Source: Pseudomonadota bacterium
Lineage (GTDB): Bacteria; Pseudomonadota; Alphaproteobacteria; CACIAM-22H2
Direction: 5' to 3'
Length of the DNA stretch: 23,116 nucleotides
NCBI GenBank assembly: GCA_020161965.1
Contig: JAIUNH010000004.1
Span: 1-23,116 of the forward strand
The position numbers and the translations under genes were made by a program. The first letter of the stretch is position 1, and each line of letters begins with the position of its first letter. The notes beneath the pieces are model-generated. The model made no database searches and was not told the DNA's origin. It saw only the letters and a program-made list of their open reading frames with translations. Below are positions 9,430-17,002 of the stretch, piece after piece.

Positions 9430-10922
9430 TGAGCGTCCTCGCCAATCGCGTCCGCAAGGGCTTCTATCTCGACTCGGTGGCGCTGATGCGCCTGTCGCAG
9501 TCGGTGTCGTCGCTGCCAGGTGTCGCCAGTGCCGCGATGATGATCGGCACGCCCAGCAATCTGCGCATCCTTGACGAGGCGGGCTTGCTCGATGCCGAAG
9601 GGCGCAAGGCCGGGCCCAACGATCTGGTCGTCGCGGTGCGTGGCCGTTCCGCCGACGAAGCGAAAGCCGCGCTCGACGGCTCGGATAAGCTGCTATCGCG
9701 CCCGCCGGAACAAGCGGGGCCGAAGGGGGCGCGCAATCCGCGCTCGATGGATGCCGCGATCGCCGCGTTGGGCGGCGCCAATCTGGCATTGATCTCCGTG
9801 CCTGGTGCCTTCGCCGGATCGGAAGCGCGTAAGGCGTTGTCGCGCGGCCTCAATGTCATGATCTTCTCCGACAACATGCCGGCCGAAGAAGAACGCGCGC
9901 TGAAGCTGTTCGCGCGCGACAAAGGCTTGCTGGTGATGGGCCCGGATTGCGGCACGGCGATGATCGCGGGCGTGCCGCTCGCGTTTGCCAATGCGGTGCC
10001 GCAGGGCGAGATCGGGATTGTCGCGGCATCTGGCACCGGCTTGCAGGAAGTCGCCACGCTTATCGCGCGCGCCGGTTCGGGCGTGTCGCATGGCATTGGC
10101 ACCGGCGGGCGCGACCTATCGGAGAAAGTCGGCGCGTTGACGACGCTGGCGGCATTGGACGCGCTCGACGCCGATCCCGCAACGAAGCGCATCGTGATTA
10201 TTTCCAAGCCGCCCGCCGCGCCGGTCGCCAAGATCGTGCTGGAACGCGTCGCCAAAAGCCCGAAGCCGCATGTGATTTGCTTCCTGGGCGCCGACGCGTT
10301 CGACATGCCGAAGAACGCGCGCCACGCCGCGACGCTGGAAGAGGCCGCCGCCTTGGCAAGCGGTCCCGTCCCCGACGCGTTCGACGCGGCCAAGATCGCC
10401 GCCGAATGGACGAAGCGCTTGCCGGCGTCGCGCCGTTTCGTGCGCGGCGTCTATTCGGGCGGCACGTTGTGCGCCGAAGCGCAAACGATCCTGCGCAAGG
10501 CGGGTGCTTCGTTCTGGTCGAACGCGCCGATCCCCGGCGCCATGGCGACGAAGCCCGAGTCCGGGCATGTGCTGATCGATTACGGGGCCGACGAATACAC
10601 GCTGGGCCGGCCGCATCCGATGATCGACCCCACTTTGCGCGATGCCGGTATCGTCGCAGGGCTCGACGATCCGAATGTCGCGGCGATCCTGGTCGATATC
10701 GTGATCGGCACCGGGGCGAACGACGATCCCGCCGAACATGCCGCCAACGCCGTCGCGGCCGCGAAATCGCGCGATGCGGTCGTCATCGCCTGTGTGACCG
10801 GCACCGATCTCGACGCGCAGAACCGCGCGGCGCAAGTGCGCACGCTGGAGGAGGCGGGGATCGTCGTGGCACCGTCGAATGCGGCGGCTTCGCGTCTCGC
10901 GATCGCTATCGCGCAAAGATAG
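9429..10922 (+). CDS. fdrA: FdrA/AllF-like protein (succinyl-CoA-synthetase-alpha-type fold)
   Basis: This 497-residue protein is FdrA-like. An N-terminal segment with MIGTPSN at 38-44 precedes a Rossmann-type region with MGPDCGT at 170-176, GIVAASGTGLQE at 196-207 and SHGIGTGGRDLS at 220-231, which corresponds to the CoA-ligase alpha-subunit fold. GRPHPMIDP at 393-401 is a further FdrA signature. In E. coli the protein (AllF) is one of three subunits of oxamate carbamoyltransferase. The ATG at 9429 overlaps the DUF1116 stop codon by one base and fits the family N-terminus. The same frame is open from 8331, but only as a shadow of the upstream gene. The 3' end overlaps the opposite-strand DUF2877 gene by 17 bp (10906-10922). 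Confidence 0.87.
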   Translation: MSVLANRVRKGFYLDSVALMRLSQSVSSLPGVASAAMMIGTPSNLRILDEAGLLDAEGRKAGPNDLVVAVRGRSADEAKAALDGSDKLLSRPPEQAGPKGARNPRSMDAAIAALGGANLALISVPGAFAGSEARKALSRGLNVMIFSDNMPAEEERALKLFARDKGLLVMGPDCGTAMIAGVPLAFANAVPQGEIGIVAASGTGLQEVATLIARAGSGVSHGIGTGGRDLSEKVGALTTLAALDALDADPATKRIVIISKPPAAPVAKIVLERVAKSPKPHVICFLGADAFDMPKNARHAATLEEAAALASGPVPDAFDAAKIAAEWTKRLPASRRFVRGVYSGGTLCAEAQTILRKAGASFWSNAPIPGAMATKPESGHVLIDYGADEYTLGRPHPMIDPTLRDAGIVAGLDDPNVAAILVDIVIGTGANDDPAEHAANAVAAAKSRDAVVIACVTGTDLDAQNRAAQVRTLEEAGIVVAPSNAAASRLAIAIAQR

Positions 10923-11637
10923 GCGACAGGACGGCGATGGCGCCGTCCATCGCGTCCCAACCCGACGACGCGCCGATCCGCTCGAGTGACGCGAAATCGC
11001 CACCCGTGACGAGATCGCGCAACGCGTCGTGAAACGCGGCCGAACCTTCGCCGGCGGCGGCGGCGTTCAAATGCGCCATCGAGATATCGCTCGTGCGGCA
11101 AGGCGCATTTTCACGGATGAAGGCGCCAAGTTCGTTGGCGCGTGCGGGAAGTCCGAAAACATGGAGTGCGATTGCCGCCCCGCCGAGCGCATCGTCGCCC
11201 GACGGCGTCAGGCCCGGCCCCAAGCCGATCAAATCGCGGCACGCATCGAGCGCGGCGCTTCCTTTCACCCAGCCGGATAGCTTTGCCAGCCCAACGGCGA
11301 AGGCATCGGTCCAAACGTCGTCGCGTTTCGCTGGCCGCATCGTCGTTGCGCGGGACAGCCCGGCGACAAGGTTATCGTCGCGCCATGCGGGCAAGGCCGG
11401 CGGTGTCCAGATCGGCGCCGGTGCGAGTTCGATCGTATCGGGTAAATCGGGAAGGGGGCCGGGCAGGCGGGCCTGTATCGCACCGTCACCCAAATCGCAC
11501 GCGACCACGCAGACGATCCGGCCCGCCGAATCCCGCGCATATAAGGCGCGCTCGAATCGCGCGAACACCGTGAGCGCACCCACGGCTTGCGCCGCGATCC
11601 GGCCGATCGTCGTTGGTGTGAGCTGTCTTGCCTGCAT
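10906..11637 (-). CDS. allH: DUF2877 protein, AllH/YlbF-like subunit of a putative oxamate carbamoyltransferase
   Basis: A 243-residue protein on the minus strand. The diagnostic DUF2877 motif GLGPGLTPSGDD is at 138-149, followed by RTSDIS at 181-186 and SSGWDAMDG at 224-232, which is the family's usual order. E. coli YlbF (AllH) is the third subunit needed with FdrA and YlbE for oxamate carbamoyltransferase activity. Here it is transcribed toward fdrA and their coding ends overlap by 17 bp, so it cannot share the fdrA transcript. Its start region faces the photolyase gene, with about 80 bp between the two starts to hold both promoters; no convincing promoter or Shine-Dalgarno was picked out. 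Family call is strong and the complex is inferred from all three families being adjacent. Confidence 0.83.
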   Translation of the reverse strand: MQARQLTPTTIGRIAAQAVGALTVFARFERALYARDSAGRIVCVVACDLGDGAIQARLPGPLPDLPDTIELAPAPIWTPPALPAWRDDNLVAGLSRATTMRPAKRDDVWTDAFAVGLAKLSGWVKGSAALDACRDLIGLGPGLTPSGDDALGGAAIALHVFGLPARANELGAFIRENAPCRTSDISMAHLNAAAAGEGSAAFHDALRDLVTGGDFASLERIGASSGWDAMDGAIAVLSPIFAR

Positions 11638-11718
11638 GGAGTCCGGGAAGCGTTGAACCGGGGGCGGTGACTGGACGTATCGAGCAGCGAAATGCCGTTC
11701 TACAACCCGCCGGACCCG

Positions 11719-13248
11719 ATGATCCAGACCCTCCGTTTCGTCTTAGGCGACCAATTGACCCGCAACCTCGCGACACTGCGCGACCTCGATCCGGCGCGCG
11801 ACGTCGTGCTGATGGTCGAAGTCGGCGACGAAACGACCTATGTGCGGCATCACAAGCAGAAAATCGCTTTCATACTCGCGGCGATGCGCGGCTTCGCGAA
11901 ATCTCTCGAAAAAGAAGGGATCCGCGTCGACTACGTGAAACTCGACGATCCGGCCAATACACATAGTTTCACCGGCGAGTTGGGCCGTGCCGTCACGCGC
12001 CACAAGCCCGCGTGCATCGTCGTGACCGAACCCGGCGAATATCGGGTGCTGGAAATGATGCGCGGTTGGCCGGATATGAGCGGCGTGCCGGTCGAAATCC
12101 GCGACGACGATCGCTTCTTCTGTTCGCGCGCCGAATTCGCCGCCTGGGCGAAGGATCGCAAATCCCTGCGGATGGAATTTTTCTACCGTGAGATGCGGCG
12201 CAAGACCGGGTATTTGATGCAAGGCGACGCGCCCGTGGGCGGCACGTGGAACTTCGATTCCGAGAACCGCAAGGCGCTGCCGCGCGGACACCAGGTTCCG
12301 ATTCGCCGGCGCCCGGCGGCGGATCCCGAACTGCGCGCGGTGCTCGATCTCGTCGCCGCGCGCTTCGCCGATCATTTCGGTGATTTGGAGCCGTTCGTCT
12401 GGGCGACGGATCGCGCCGGCGCATTGGCGGCGTTGCGCGAGTTCGTCGCCGAGCGGCTGCATCTGTTCGGCGACTATCAGGACGCGATGAAATCGGGCGA
12501 GGATTTCGTCTACCACGCCGTCATCTCGCCTTATCTCAACGCCGGGCTGCTGACCGCGCGCGAAGTGTGCGACGCCGCCGTCAACGCATGGCGCGACGGC
12601 ACGGCGCCGCTCAACGCCGTCGAGGGGTTTTTGCGGCAAATCCTGGGCTGGCGCGAGTTCGTGCGCGGCATCTATTGGGCGCGCATGCCGGATTATGCCG
12701 CGACGAATTATCTGAACGCGCAACGCCGTCTGCCGGATTTCTACTGGACCGGTGATACGAAGATGAAGTGCCTTCGCGAAACCATCGGCGCCACGCGCCG
12801 CAACGCCTATGCGCATCACATCCAGCGTTTGATGGTCGCGGGCAATTTCGCGCTGCTGGCGGGCATCGCACCGGCGGAAATCGAAGAATGGTATCTGATC
12901 GTCTATGCCGACGCGTATGACTGGGTCGAATTGCCCAACGTACATGGCATGGTGCTGCATGCCGATGGCGGGGTGCTCGGTTCCAAGCCTTATGCCGCAT
13001 CCGGCGCATATATCGATCGCATGTCGGATTACTGCAAGACATGCGTCTATGATCGCCGCAAACGGATGGGTGCCGACGCTTGCCCGTTCAATTTTCTCTA
13101 TTGGAATTTTATGATCGAGAACGAGGCGAAGCTCGCGCGCAATCCACGCCTTGCGATGCCCTATCGCACGCTCGGCGCGATGGCCCCGGCGGAGCGCGAG
13201 ACGCTACGCGCGGCAGCGTCGGCATTCTTCGAGTCGTTGGAGCGCTGA
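11719..13248 (+). CDS. phrB: Iron-sulfur bacterial cryptochrome/photolyase, probable (6-4) photolyase
   Basis: A 509-residue flavoprotein of the FeS-BCP/CryPro class, which repairs UV (6-4) photoproducts using FAD and a [4Fe-4S] cluster. The N-terminus LRFVLGDQL matches the photolyase Rossmann domain. Counted from this ATG, cysteines 351, 439, 442 and 455 show spacings of 88, 3 and 13, the same as the four cluster ligands of Agrobacterium PhrB as I recall them (350, 438, 441, 454). AHHIQR at 365-370 contains the HHxxR motif tied to (6-4) repair. An in-frame ATG at 11692 would add nine residues (MPFYNPPDP). I chose 11719 because the family begins directly at this strand and the length then nearly equals PhrB. 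Neither start has a good Shine-Dalgarno. It is divergent from the DUF2877 gene and monocistronic. Confidence 0.9.
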   Translation: MIQTLRFVLGDQLTRNLATLRDLDPARDVVLMVEVGDETTYVRHHKQKIAFILAAMRGFAKSLEKEGIRVDYVKLDDPANTHSFTGELGRAVTRHKPACIVVTEPGEYRVLEMMRGWPDMSGVPVEIRDDDRFFCSRAEFAAWAKDRKSLRMEFFYREMRRKTGYLMQGDAPVGGTWNFDSENRKALPRGHQVPIRRRPAADPELRAVLDLVAARFADHFGDLEPFVWATDRAGALAALREFVAERLHLFGDYQDAMKSGEDFVYHAVISPYLNAGLLTAREVCDAAVNAWRDGTAPLNAVEGFLRQILGWREFVRGIYWARMPDYAATNYLNAQRRLPDFYWTGDTKMKCLRETIGATRRNAYAHHIQRLMVAGNFALLAGIAPAEIEEWYLIVYADAYDWVELPNVHGMVLHADGGVLGSKPYAASGAYIDRMSDYCKTCVYDRRKRMGADACPFNFLYWNFMIENEAKLARNPRLAMPYRTLGAMAPAERETLRAAASAFFESLER

Positions 13249-13420
13249 ATTCTCGTCGTCGCGGCCGTTTTCGGGCGTGCGAGGGAACGAAAGCGGACGC
13301 GAAATATCAGATGTCCTGTTACGCGACACTTCTAAACCGATACAGCGGCCATATCGACGCGAAGAATGTCAGGATCAGATTTCCAAATCCTCGCGTGGAA
13401 CGCGTTATTCGCAATTTTGT

Positions 13421-13479
13421 GCGTACAATATTTGACGCGCCGCCCGCGTCGCGTAGAATGCCCCGCTTTCGCGTACAAT
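13421..13479 (+). promoter_or_regulatory. Three phased GCGTASAAT direct repeats, candidate operator
   Basis: GCGTACAAT occurs at 13421-13429 and 13471-13479, and GCGTAGAAT at 13451-13459. Start-to-start distances of 30 and 20 bp place the copies roughly on one face of the helix. The middle copy contains the -10 hexamer of the promoter below, and the outer copies flank it. The first copy also lies in a near-palindrome, TTGTGCGTACAA. This arrangement suits binding by a repressor, most simply the XRE protein encoded 31 bp downstream. That is inference. Confidence 0.45.
13432..13459 (+). promoter_or_regulatory. Sigma-70-type promoter of the XRE regulator gene
   Basis: TTGACG at 13432-13437 and TAGAAT at 13454-13459 are separated by 16 bp, each one base from consensus. 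Transcription would start near 13466, about 44 nt before the GTG. A perfect AGGAGG lies at 13499-13504, five bases before the start codon. The surrounding 261-bp gap (13249-13509) is clearly richer in A and T than the genes on either side. Confidence 0.6.
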
Positions 13480-13509
13480 CGTAGTAAACAGCGCGATTAG
13501 GAGGACGAA

Positions 13510-14016
13510 GTGGCGGCGAAATCGACGAAGCGGGCCGGACGACGGACGAAGGGCGGCCCCTCGGACGTGGACGTGCATGTCGGCGAACGGGTTAAGGCGC
13601 GGCGAATCGAACTGGGTATGTCGCAACAAGAATTGGGCCGATTGATCGGCATCACATTCCAGCAATTGCAGAAGAACGAGCGCGGCGTGAATCGCCTGTC
13701 GGCGTCGCGTCTTTACGAAACCGCCCGCGCGCTCGACGTGCCGGTCGGCCATTTCTTCGAAGGCTTGTCGTCGGAATTCGACACGGCGACGCGCAAGGCG
13801 GTGGCTTCGGCCGTCACCCATCCGCTGCCGTCGCAAATCGACGACCCCGCGTTGAAGCGCGAGACCCTGGATATGGTCGGTGCCTATTACGGCATCCGCG
13901 ACCGCAAGGTCCGTCAGCAAATCGTCGGCACGATGCGCGCGCTGGCGCGTACCGATGGCGGTTCGCCGATTCACGATCGGCCGCGTCGCGGCCGGCCGCC
14001 GAAAAAGTCGCGTTGA
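13510..14016 (+). CDS. XRE-family helix-turn-helix regulator with basic tails
   Basis: A 168-residue DNA-binding protein. Residues about 24-83 form a Cro/C1-type helix-turn-helix, with the recognition region around MSQQELGRLIGITFQQLQKN at 37-56, then VNRLSASRLYETARALDVPV and a HFFEGL hinge. Residues about 110-148 may be a helical oligomerisation segment. Both ends are strongly basic: KSTKRAGRRTKGG near the start, and RRGRPPKKSR at 159-168, which contains the RGRP core of an AT-hook. The start is GTG at 13510, fixed by an ideal AGGAGG five bases upstream. This short XRE form is common, often with several paralogues, in alphaproteobacteria. It is monocistronic with its own promoter and terminator-like hairpin. 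Targets unknown; autoregulation through the GCGTASAAT repeats is plausible. Confidence 0.88.
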   Translation: MAAKSTKRAGRRTKGGPSDVDVHVGERVKARRIELGMSQQELGRLIGITFQQLQKNERGVNRLSASRLYETARALDVPVGHFFEGLSSEFDTATRKAVASAVTHPLPSQIDDPALKRETLDMVGAYYGIRDRKVRQQIVGTMRALARTDGGSPIHDRPRRGRPPKKSR

Positions 14017-14024
14017 CGACGGCC

Positions 14025-14062
14025 GATATGTCCGGCGGGTGAAAGACGCCGCCGGACATATC
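14025..14062 (+). terminator. Hairpin 9 bp after the XRE stop codon, probable terminator
   Basis: GATATGTCCGGCG at 14025-14037 is the exact reverse complement of CGCCGGACATATC at 14050-14062, a 13-bp stem around a 12-nt loop. Only a weak T-run (AGTTTCG) follows, so it is not a textbook intrinsic terminator. Stem strength and position still favour transcription termination or 3'-end protection of the XRE mRNA. Confidence 0.55.
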
Positions 14063-14467
14063 AGTTTCGTCGCGTCGCATCTTCAGCGCATCAGCGACAA
14101 CAGCATCGCGGGCCGCCGGATCGCCCTTTGCCGGTCGTCCGCCGGCGCGTGCGCATCGCACTCATATCGGTGCTCACCGAAAGCGACAGGATCCTTACTC
14201 CCGTCTGGAGTACGATTTTGAGGTTCGCGGTCCTGCGAAGCGTTGACCCGCGCCGCATCCGCCTTACCCCTTCCGCAACCGCCGGGCCCCGCGTCGCGAC
14301 GTTGACGAAAGCCCGGTTTCATTGGGTTTTCATGCGACACGCCGGCAGGTCGTGCCGCGATATGGGTCGCGAAAAACGGCCGCGCCCTGAAAATTACGAT
14401 TGTCGATTCAGAGTCGATTAAGCCCGCGCAGGTAGTTCGTCGGTCCGGAGCAAACCGGAACCCGTCG
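14063..14467. other. Intergenic stretch of about 400 bp with no convincing gene
   Basis: Open frames here (for example 14128-14421 plus strand) have arginine-rich, family-less translations and no ribosome site. Visible structure is limited to a 6-bp hairpin TACTCC/GGAGTA (14196-14212) followed by CGATTTT, a GTTGACG at 14301-14307 without a clear -10 partner, and a repeated GTCGATT in the A/T-richer segment around 14395-14422. It presumably holds the promoter of the histidine kinase gene. A small RNA cannot be excluded. Confidence 0.4.
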
Positions 14468-16960
14468 ATGGCCCTCAACGAGACCCAAGAGCAATTGCGC
14501 CGCCCCGGCGGCTTGCCGCCGATCGCTTGGGCGGTGATCGCCGCGCTCATCGCCGGTATCTGGGCGGTCGCGCTGCTGGTGCAAAGCTCCGCCTACAACG
14601 CTACGCGCCATCAAGCCGAAAGCGACGCGACGATGTTGGCATTGGCGCTCGCCGAACAATCGACCAGTTTCATCGGCCGCATCGATCAAGCGCTGCGCAC
14701 GGCGAAGTTCGTGTTCGAACGCGATCCCGAGAACGCGTCGATCGAGGAACTCGTGCGCAAGAAGGCCGTTCTGATCGACGACATCGTGCAATTCTCCATC
14801 GCCGATGCCGATGGCGTCATGCGCCAGTCGAATCTGCCGCTCGGCCCCGGGCCGGTCAGCATCGCCGACCGCGAACACTTCATGGTCCATGTGGAGGCAG
14901 GTTCCGGGCTGTTCATCAGCAAGCCGGTCTTCGGGCGCGTGTCGCAACGCTGGTCGGTGCAGCTCACGCGCCGGGTCGACGGTCCGAACGGCGAGTTCGC
15001 CGGCGTGCTGGTCGCCTCCGTCGATGCGACGAATTTCGGCGGCTTGGCGAAGTCGCTAGGCGACAATCCGAACGTCGTCAGCGCGATTTACGGTCTCGAC
15101 GGGCGCTTGCGTTCGCGCACCGGCGTCTCCGCCGAGATGCTGGAACGCGACAACGCGAACCATCCGATGGTCAGGCTCGCGCGCGTCGAGCCGACCGGCG
15201 TGTGGACGGGGCCCAGCGGCTCCGACGGCATCCGCCGCATCCACGGCTATCGCGCCCTGCCGGGTCTGCCGCTATTCGTCGATGTGGGGTTCGTCGAAAG
15301 TGACGTCTACGCCGATCTGCGTTTCCGCGCCTTCACCGATTTCGGCACGGCCGTGCTGTTCACCGTGCTGATCGTGACGTTCGCGGTGGCGCTGGGCCGC
15401 CAGATGCGCCGCGCCGAGAATGCGCGTTCGCAAGCCGAAGCGGCCAGCGAAGCGAAATCGCGATTCCTTGCGATGATGAGCCACGAAATCCGCACGCCGC
15501 TCAACGGTATCGTCGGCGTCGCGGGGCTTTTGGCCGATATGGATTTGCCGCGCGCACAACGCAAATTCGTCGACGTGCTGCGCGATACGTCGCAGCTTCT
15601 GACCCAGATCCTGAACGACGTGCTCGATTTCTCGAAACTCGAAGCGGGCAAGATGGAGATCGAAGCCATCGAGTTCGATTTCGGCCATCTCGTCTCGCGC
15701 ATGTTCGAACTGATGCGCGCGCGCGCCGAGGCGAAAGGGCTGCGTTATCGTTTGGACGCCGATATTCCGGACGGCACGGTGTTGATCGGCGATCCCGCGC
15801 GTTTGCGCCAGATCACGCTGAACTTTCTTTCCAACGCGATCAAGTTCACCGCGTCGGGTGGCGTCACGCTGCGCGCGCGCATCTTGCGGACCGCCGAAGG
15901 CCGGGCCCGGATCGAACTCGCCATACAGGATACCGGCATCGGCATTCCCGCTAATCTCCAAGCGGAGCTGTTCCGCGACTTCTCGCAGCTCGACAAATCC
16001 ACCTCGCGCCGTTTCGGCGGCACCGGGCTGGGGCTGTCGATTTGCAAAATCCTGGCGGGGCGTATGGGCGGGCATATCGCGGTCACCAGCGCGCCGGGCG
16101 AAGGCTCGACCTTCGCCTTCGCGGTCGAACTGCCACTGGCCGCGCGCTTGTCGGCCCCGATCGCGGCGGCGCCGGCCGTCGCCGCCGATCCCGCGCGCCG
16201 GCTGCGCATTTTGCTGGCGGAGGACAATCTCTCCAACCAGCTGATCGCGACGTCGTATCTCGAAAAGATGGGCCATCGCGTCGACGTGGCGAATAACGGG
16301 CGCGAAGCGGTCGATGCGGCGGCAGCACTGCCCTACGACCTGATTTTGATGGACGTTCAGATGCCCGAGATGGACGGGCTGGAAGCCACGCGGCACATCC
16401 GTGCTTTGTCCGGCCCGGCCCGCGTCACGCCGATCGTGGCGCTGACCGCCAACGCCTTCGCCCAGGACGAACGCCTGTGCCGCGAGGCGGGAATGGACGG
16501 CTTCGTGGCGAAGCCTTTCGAGGCGCCGGCACTCGCCGCGGCGCTGGCCGAGCATGCCCGCGCGGCGTCCGCAATCGTGGCGGAACGACCCGCGGCGGTT
16601 AAGGACGAGCCCGTGTTCGACGTCGGCGCGCTCGACCGGATCGAAGCGCAGATCGGCGCCGCCGCGACCCGCACGGTCGCGGCGTTGTTCGGGCAGGACG
16701 TGCAAGGCCGTCTCGATCGCCTTGCCGCGATGGGCGTGGATGCCGCCGTCCAAGCGACACGCGAGGCGCATGCAATCAAGGGGTCCGCCTTGTCGGTCGG
16801 CGCGCTCAAGCTCGGCCGGCTCGCTGCGGCGTTCGAGATGGAAGCGCCGACGCTGACCGCCGCCGAGTTCGCCGCGCGTATCGGCGATCTTGGCGCCGCC
16901 TTCGCCGAGGCGCAAACGCGCGTGGCGGCGCGCGAAACCGTCGCGTCGATCGCCGAATAG
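14468..16960 (+). CDS. Membrane hybrid sensor histidine kinase with receiver and HPt domains
   Basis: An 830-residue multidomain kinase. Transmembrane helix 1 spans about 17-39. A periplasmic sensor region of about 40-288 (PDC/dCache-like, with YGLDGRLRSR and a VDVGFVES end strand) is followed by transmembrane helix 2 at about 292-310. The HisKA domain has the phospho-accepting His339 in MMSHEIRTPLNG, and the HATPase domain has NFLSNAIKF (Asn452/Asn456), DTGIGI from 488 and GGTGLGL at 517-523. The receiver domain (about 579-695) has E585/D586, Asp629 in LILMDVQMPEMDG, Thr660 and Lys682. The C-terminal HPt domain has His768 in AHAIKGSA. All residues for an ArcB/BarA-type His-Asp-His relay are present, but the final response regulator is not in the window. 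The signal is unknown. The start ATG has only a weak GGAA upstream. Confidence 0.92.
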   Translation: MALNETQEQLRRPGGLPPIAWAVIAALIAGIWAVALLVQSSAYNATRHQAESDATMLALALAEQSTSFIGRIDQALRTAKFVFERDPENASIEELVRKKAVLIDDIVQFSIADADGVMRQSNLPLGPGPVSIADREHFMVHVEAGSGLFISKPVFGRVSQRWSVQLTRRVDGPNGEFAGVLVASVDATNFGGLAKSLGDNPNVVSAIYGLDGRLRSRTGVSAEMLERDNANHPMVRLARVEPTGVWTGPSGSDGIRRIHGYRALPGLPLFVDVGFVESDVYADLRFRAFTDFGTAVLFTVLIVTFAVALGRQMRRAENARSQAEAASEAKSRFLAMMSHEIRTPLNGIVGVAGLLADMDLPRAQRKFVDVLRDTSQLLTQILNDVLDFSKLEAGKMEIEAIEFDFGHLVSRMFELMRARAEAKGLRYRLDADIPDGTVLIGDPARLRQITLNFLSNAIKFTASGGVTLRARILRTAEGRARIELAIQDTGIGIPANLQAELFRDFSQLDKSTSRRFGGTGLGLSICKILAGRMGGHIAVTSAPGEGSTFAFAVELPLAARLSAPIAAAPAVAADPARRLRILLAEDNLSNQLIATSYLEKMGHRVDVANNGREAVDAAAALPYDLILMDVQMPEMDGLEATRHIRALSGPARVTPIVALTANAFAQDERLCREAGMDGFVAKPFEAPALAAALAEHARAASAIVAERPAAVKDEPVFDVGALDRIEAQIGAAATRTVAALFGQDVQGRLDRLAAMGVDAAVQATREAHAIKGSALSVGALKLGRLAAAFEMEAPTLTAAEFAARIGDLGAAFAEAQTRVAARETVASIAE

Positions 16961-16973
16961 GCGCGCAACCGAA

Positions 16974-17002
16974 CCGTCACGAAGCGATCACGCGGGCGTC
17001 AT
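16974..17002 (+). promoter_or_regulatory. Candidate PhoB box upstream of btaA (three 7-mers with 4-bp spacers)
   Basis: CCGTCAC (16974-16980), CGATCAC (16985-16991) and GCGTCAT (16996-17002) are separated by GAAG and GCGG, an exact 11-bp period. The Pho-box unit is CTGTCAT with 4-bp spacers. The three units match it at 5, 4 and 5 of 7 positions, and all share TCA at the same place. A weak TATCGA at 17013-17018 could serve as the -10. In Sinorhizobium, betaine-lipid synthesis is known to be PhoB-dependent. Confidence 0.5.

Noticed and set aside
8023..9789. 588-residue minus-strand open frame opposite DUF1116 and fdrA
   Set aside because: Antisense shadow with Arg/His/Asp-rich composition and no motif; the plus-strand genes are clear family members.
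11743..12960. 405-residue minus-strand frame opposite the photolyase
   Set aside because: Shadow of a gene with all photolyase motifs intact; the antisense translation is unrecognisable.
14302..14330. TTGACG at 14302 as the -35 of a kinase promoter
   Set aside because: The expected -10 window reads GGTTTTC with no TATAAT-like hexamer at 16-18 bp.
14128..14421. 97-residue plus-strand open frame before the kinase
   Set aside because: No ribosome site, arginine-rich, no similarity that I recognise, and it spans hairpin and promoter-like sequence.
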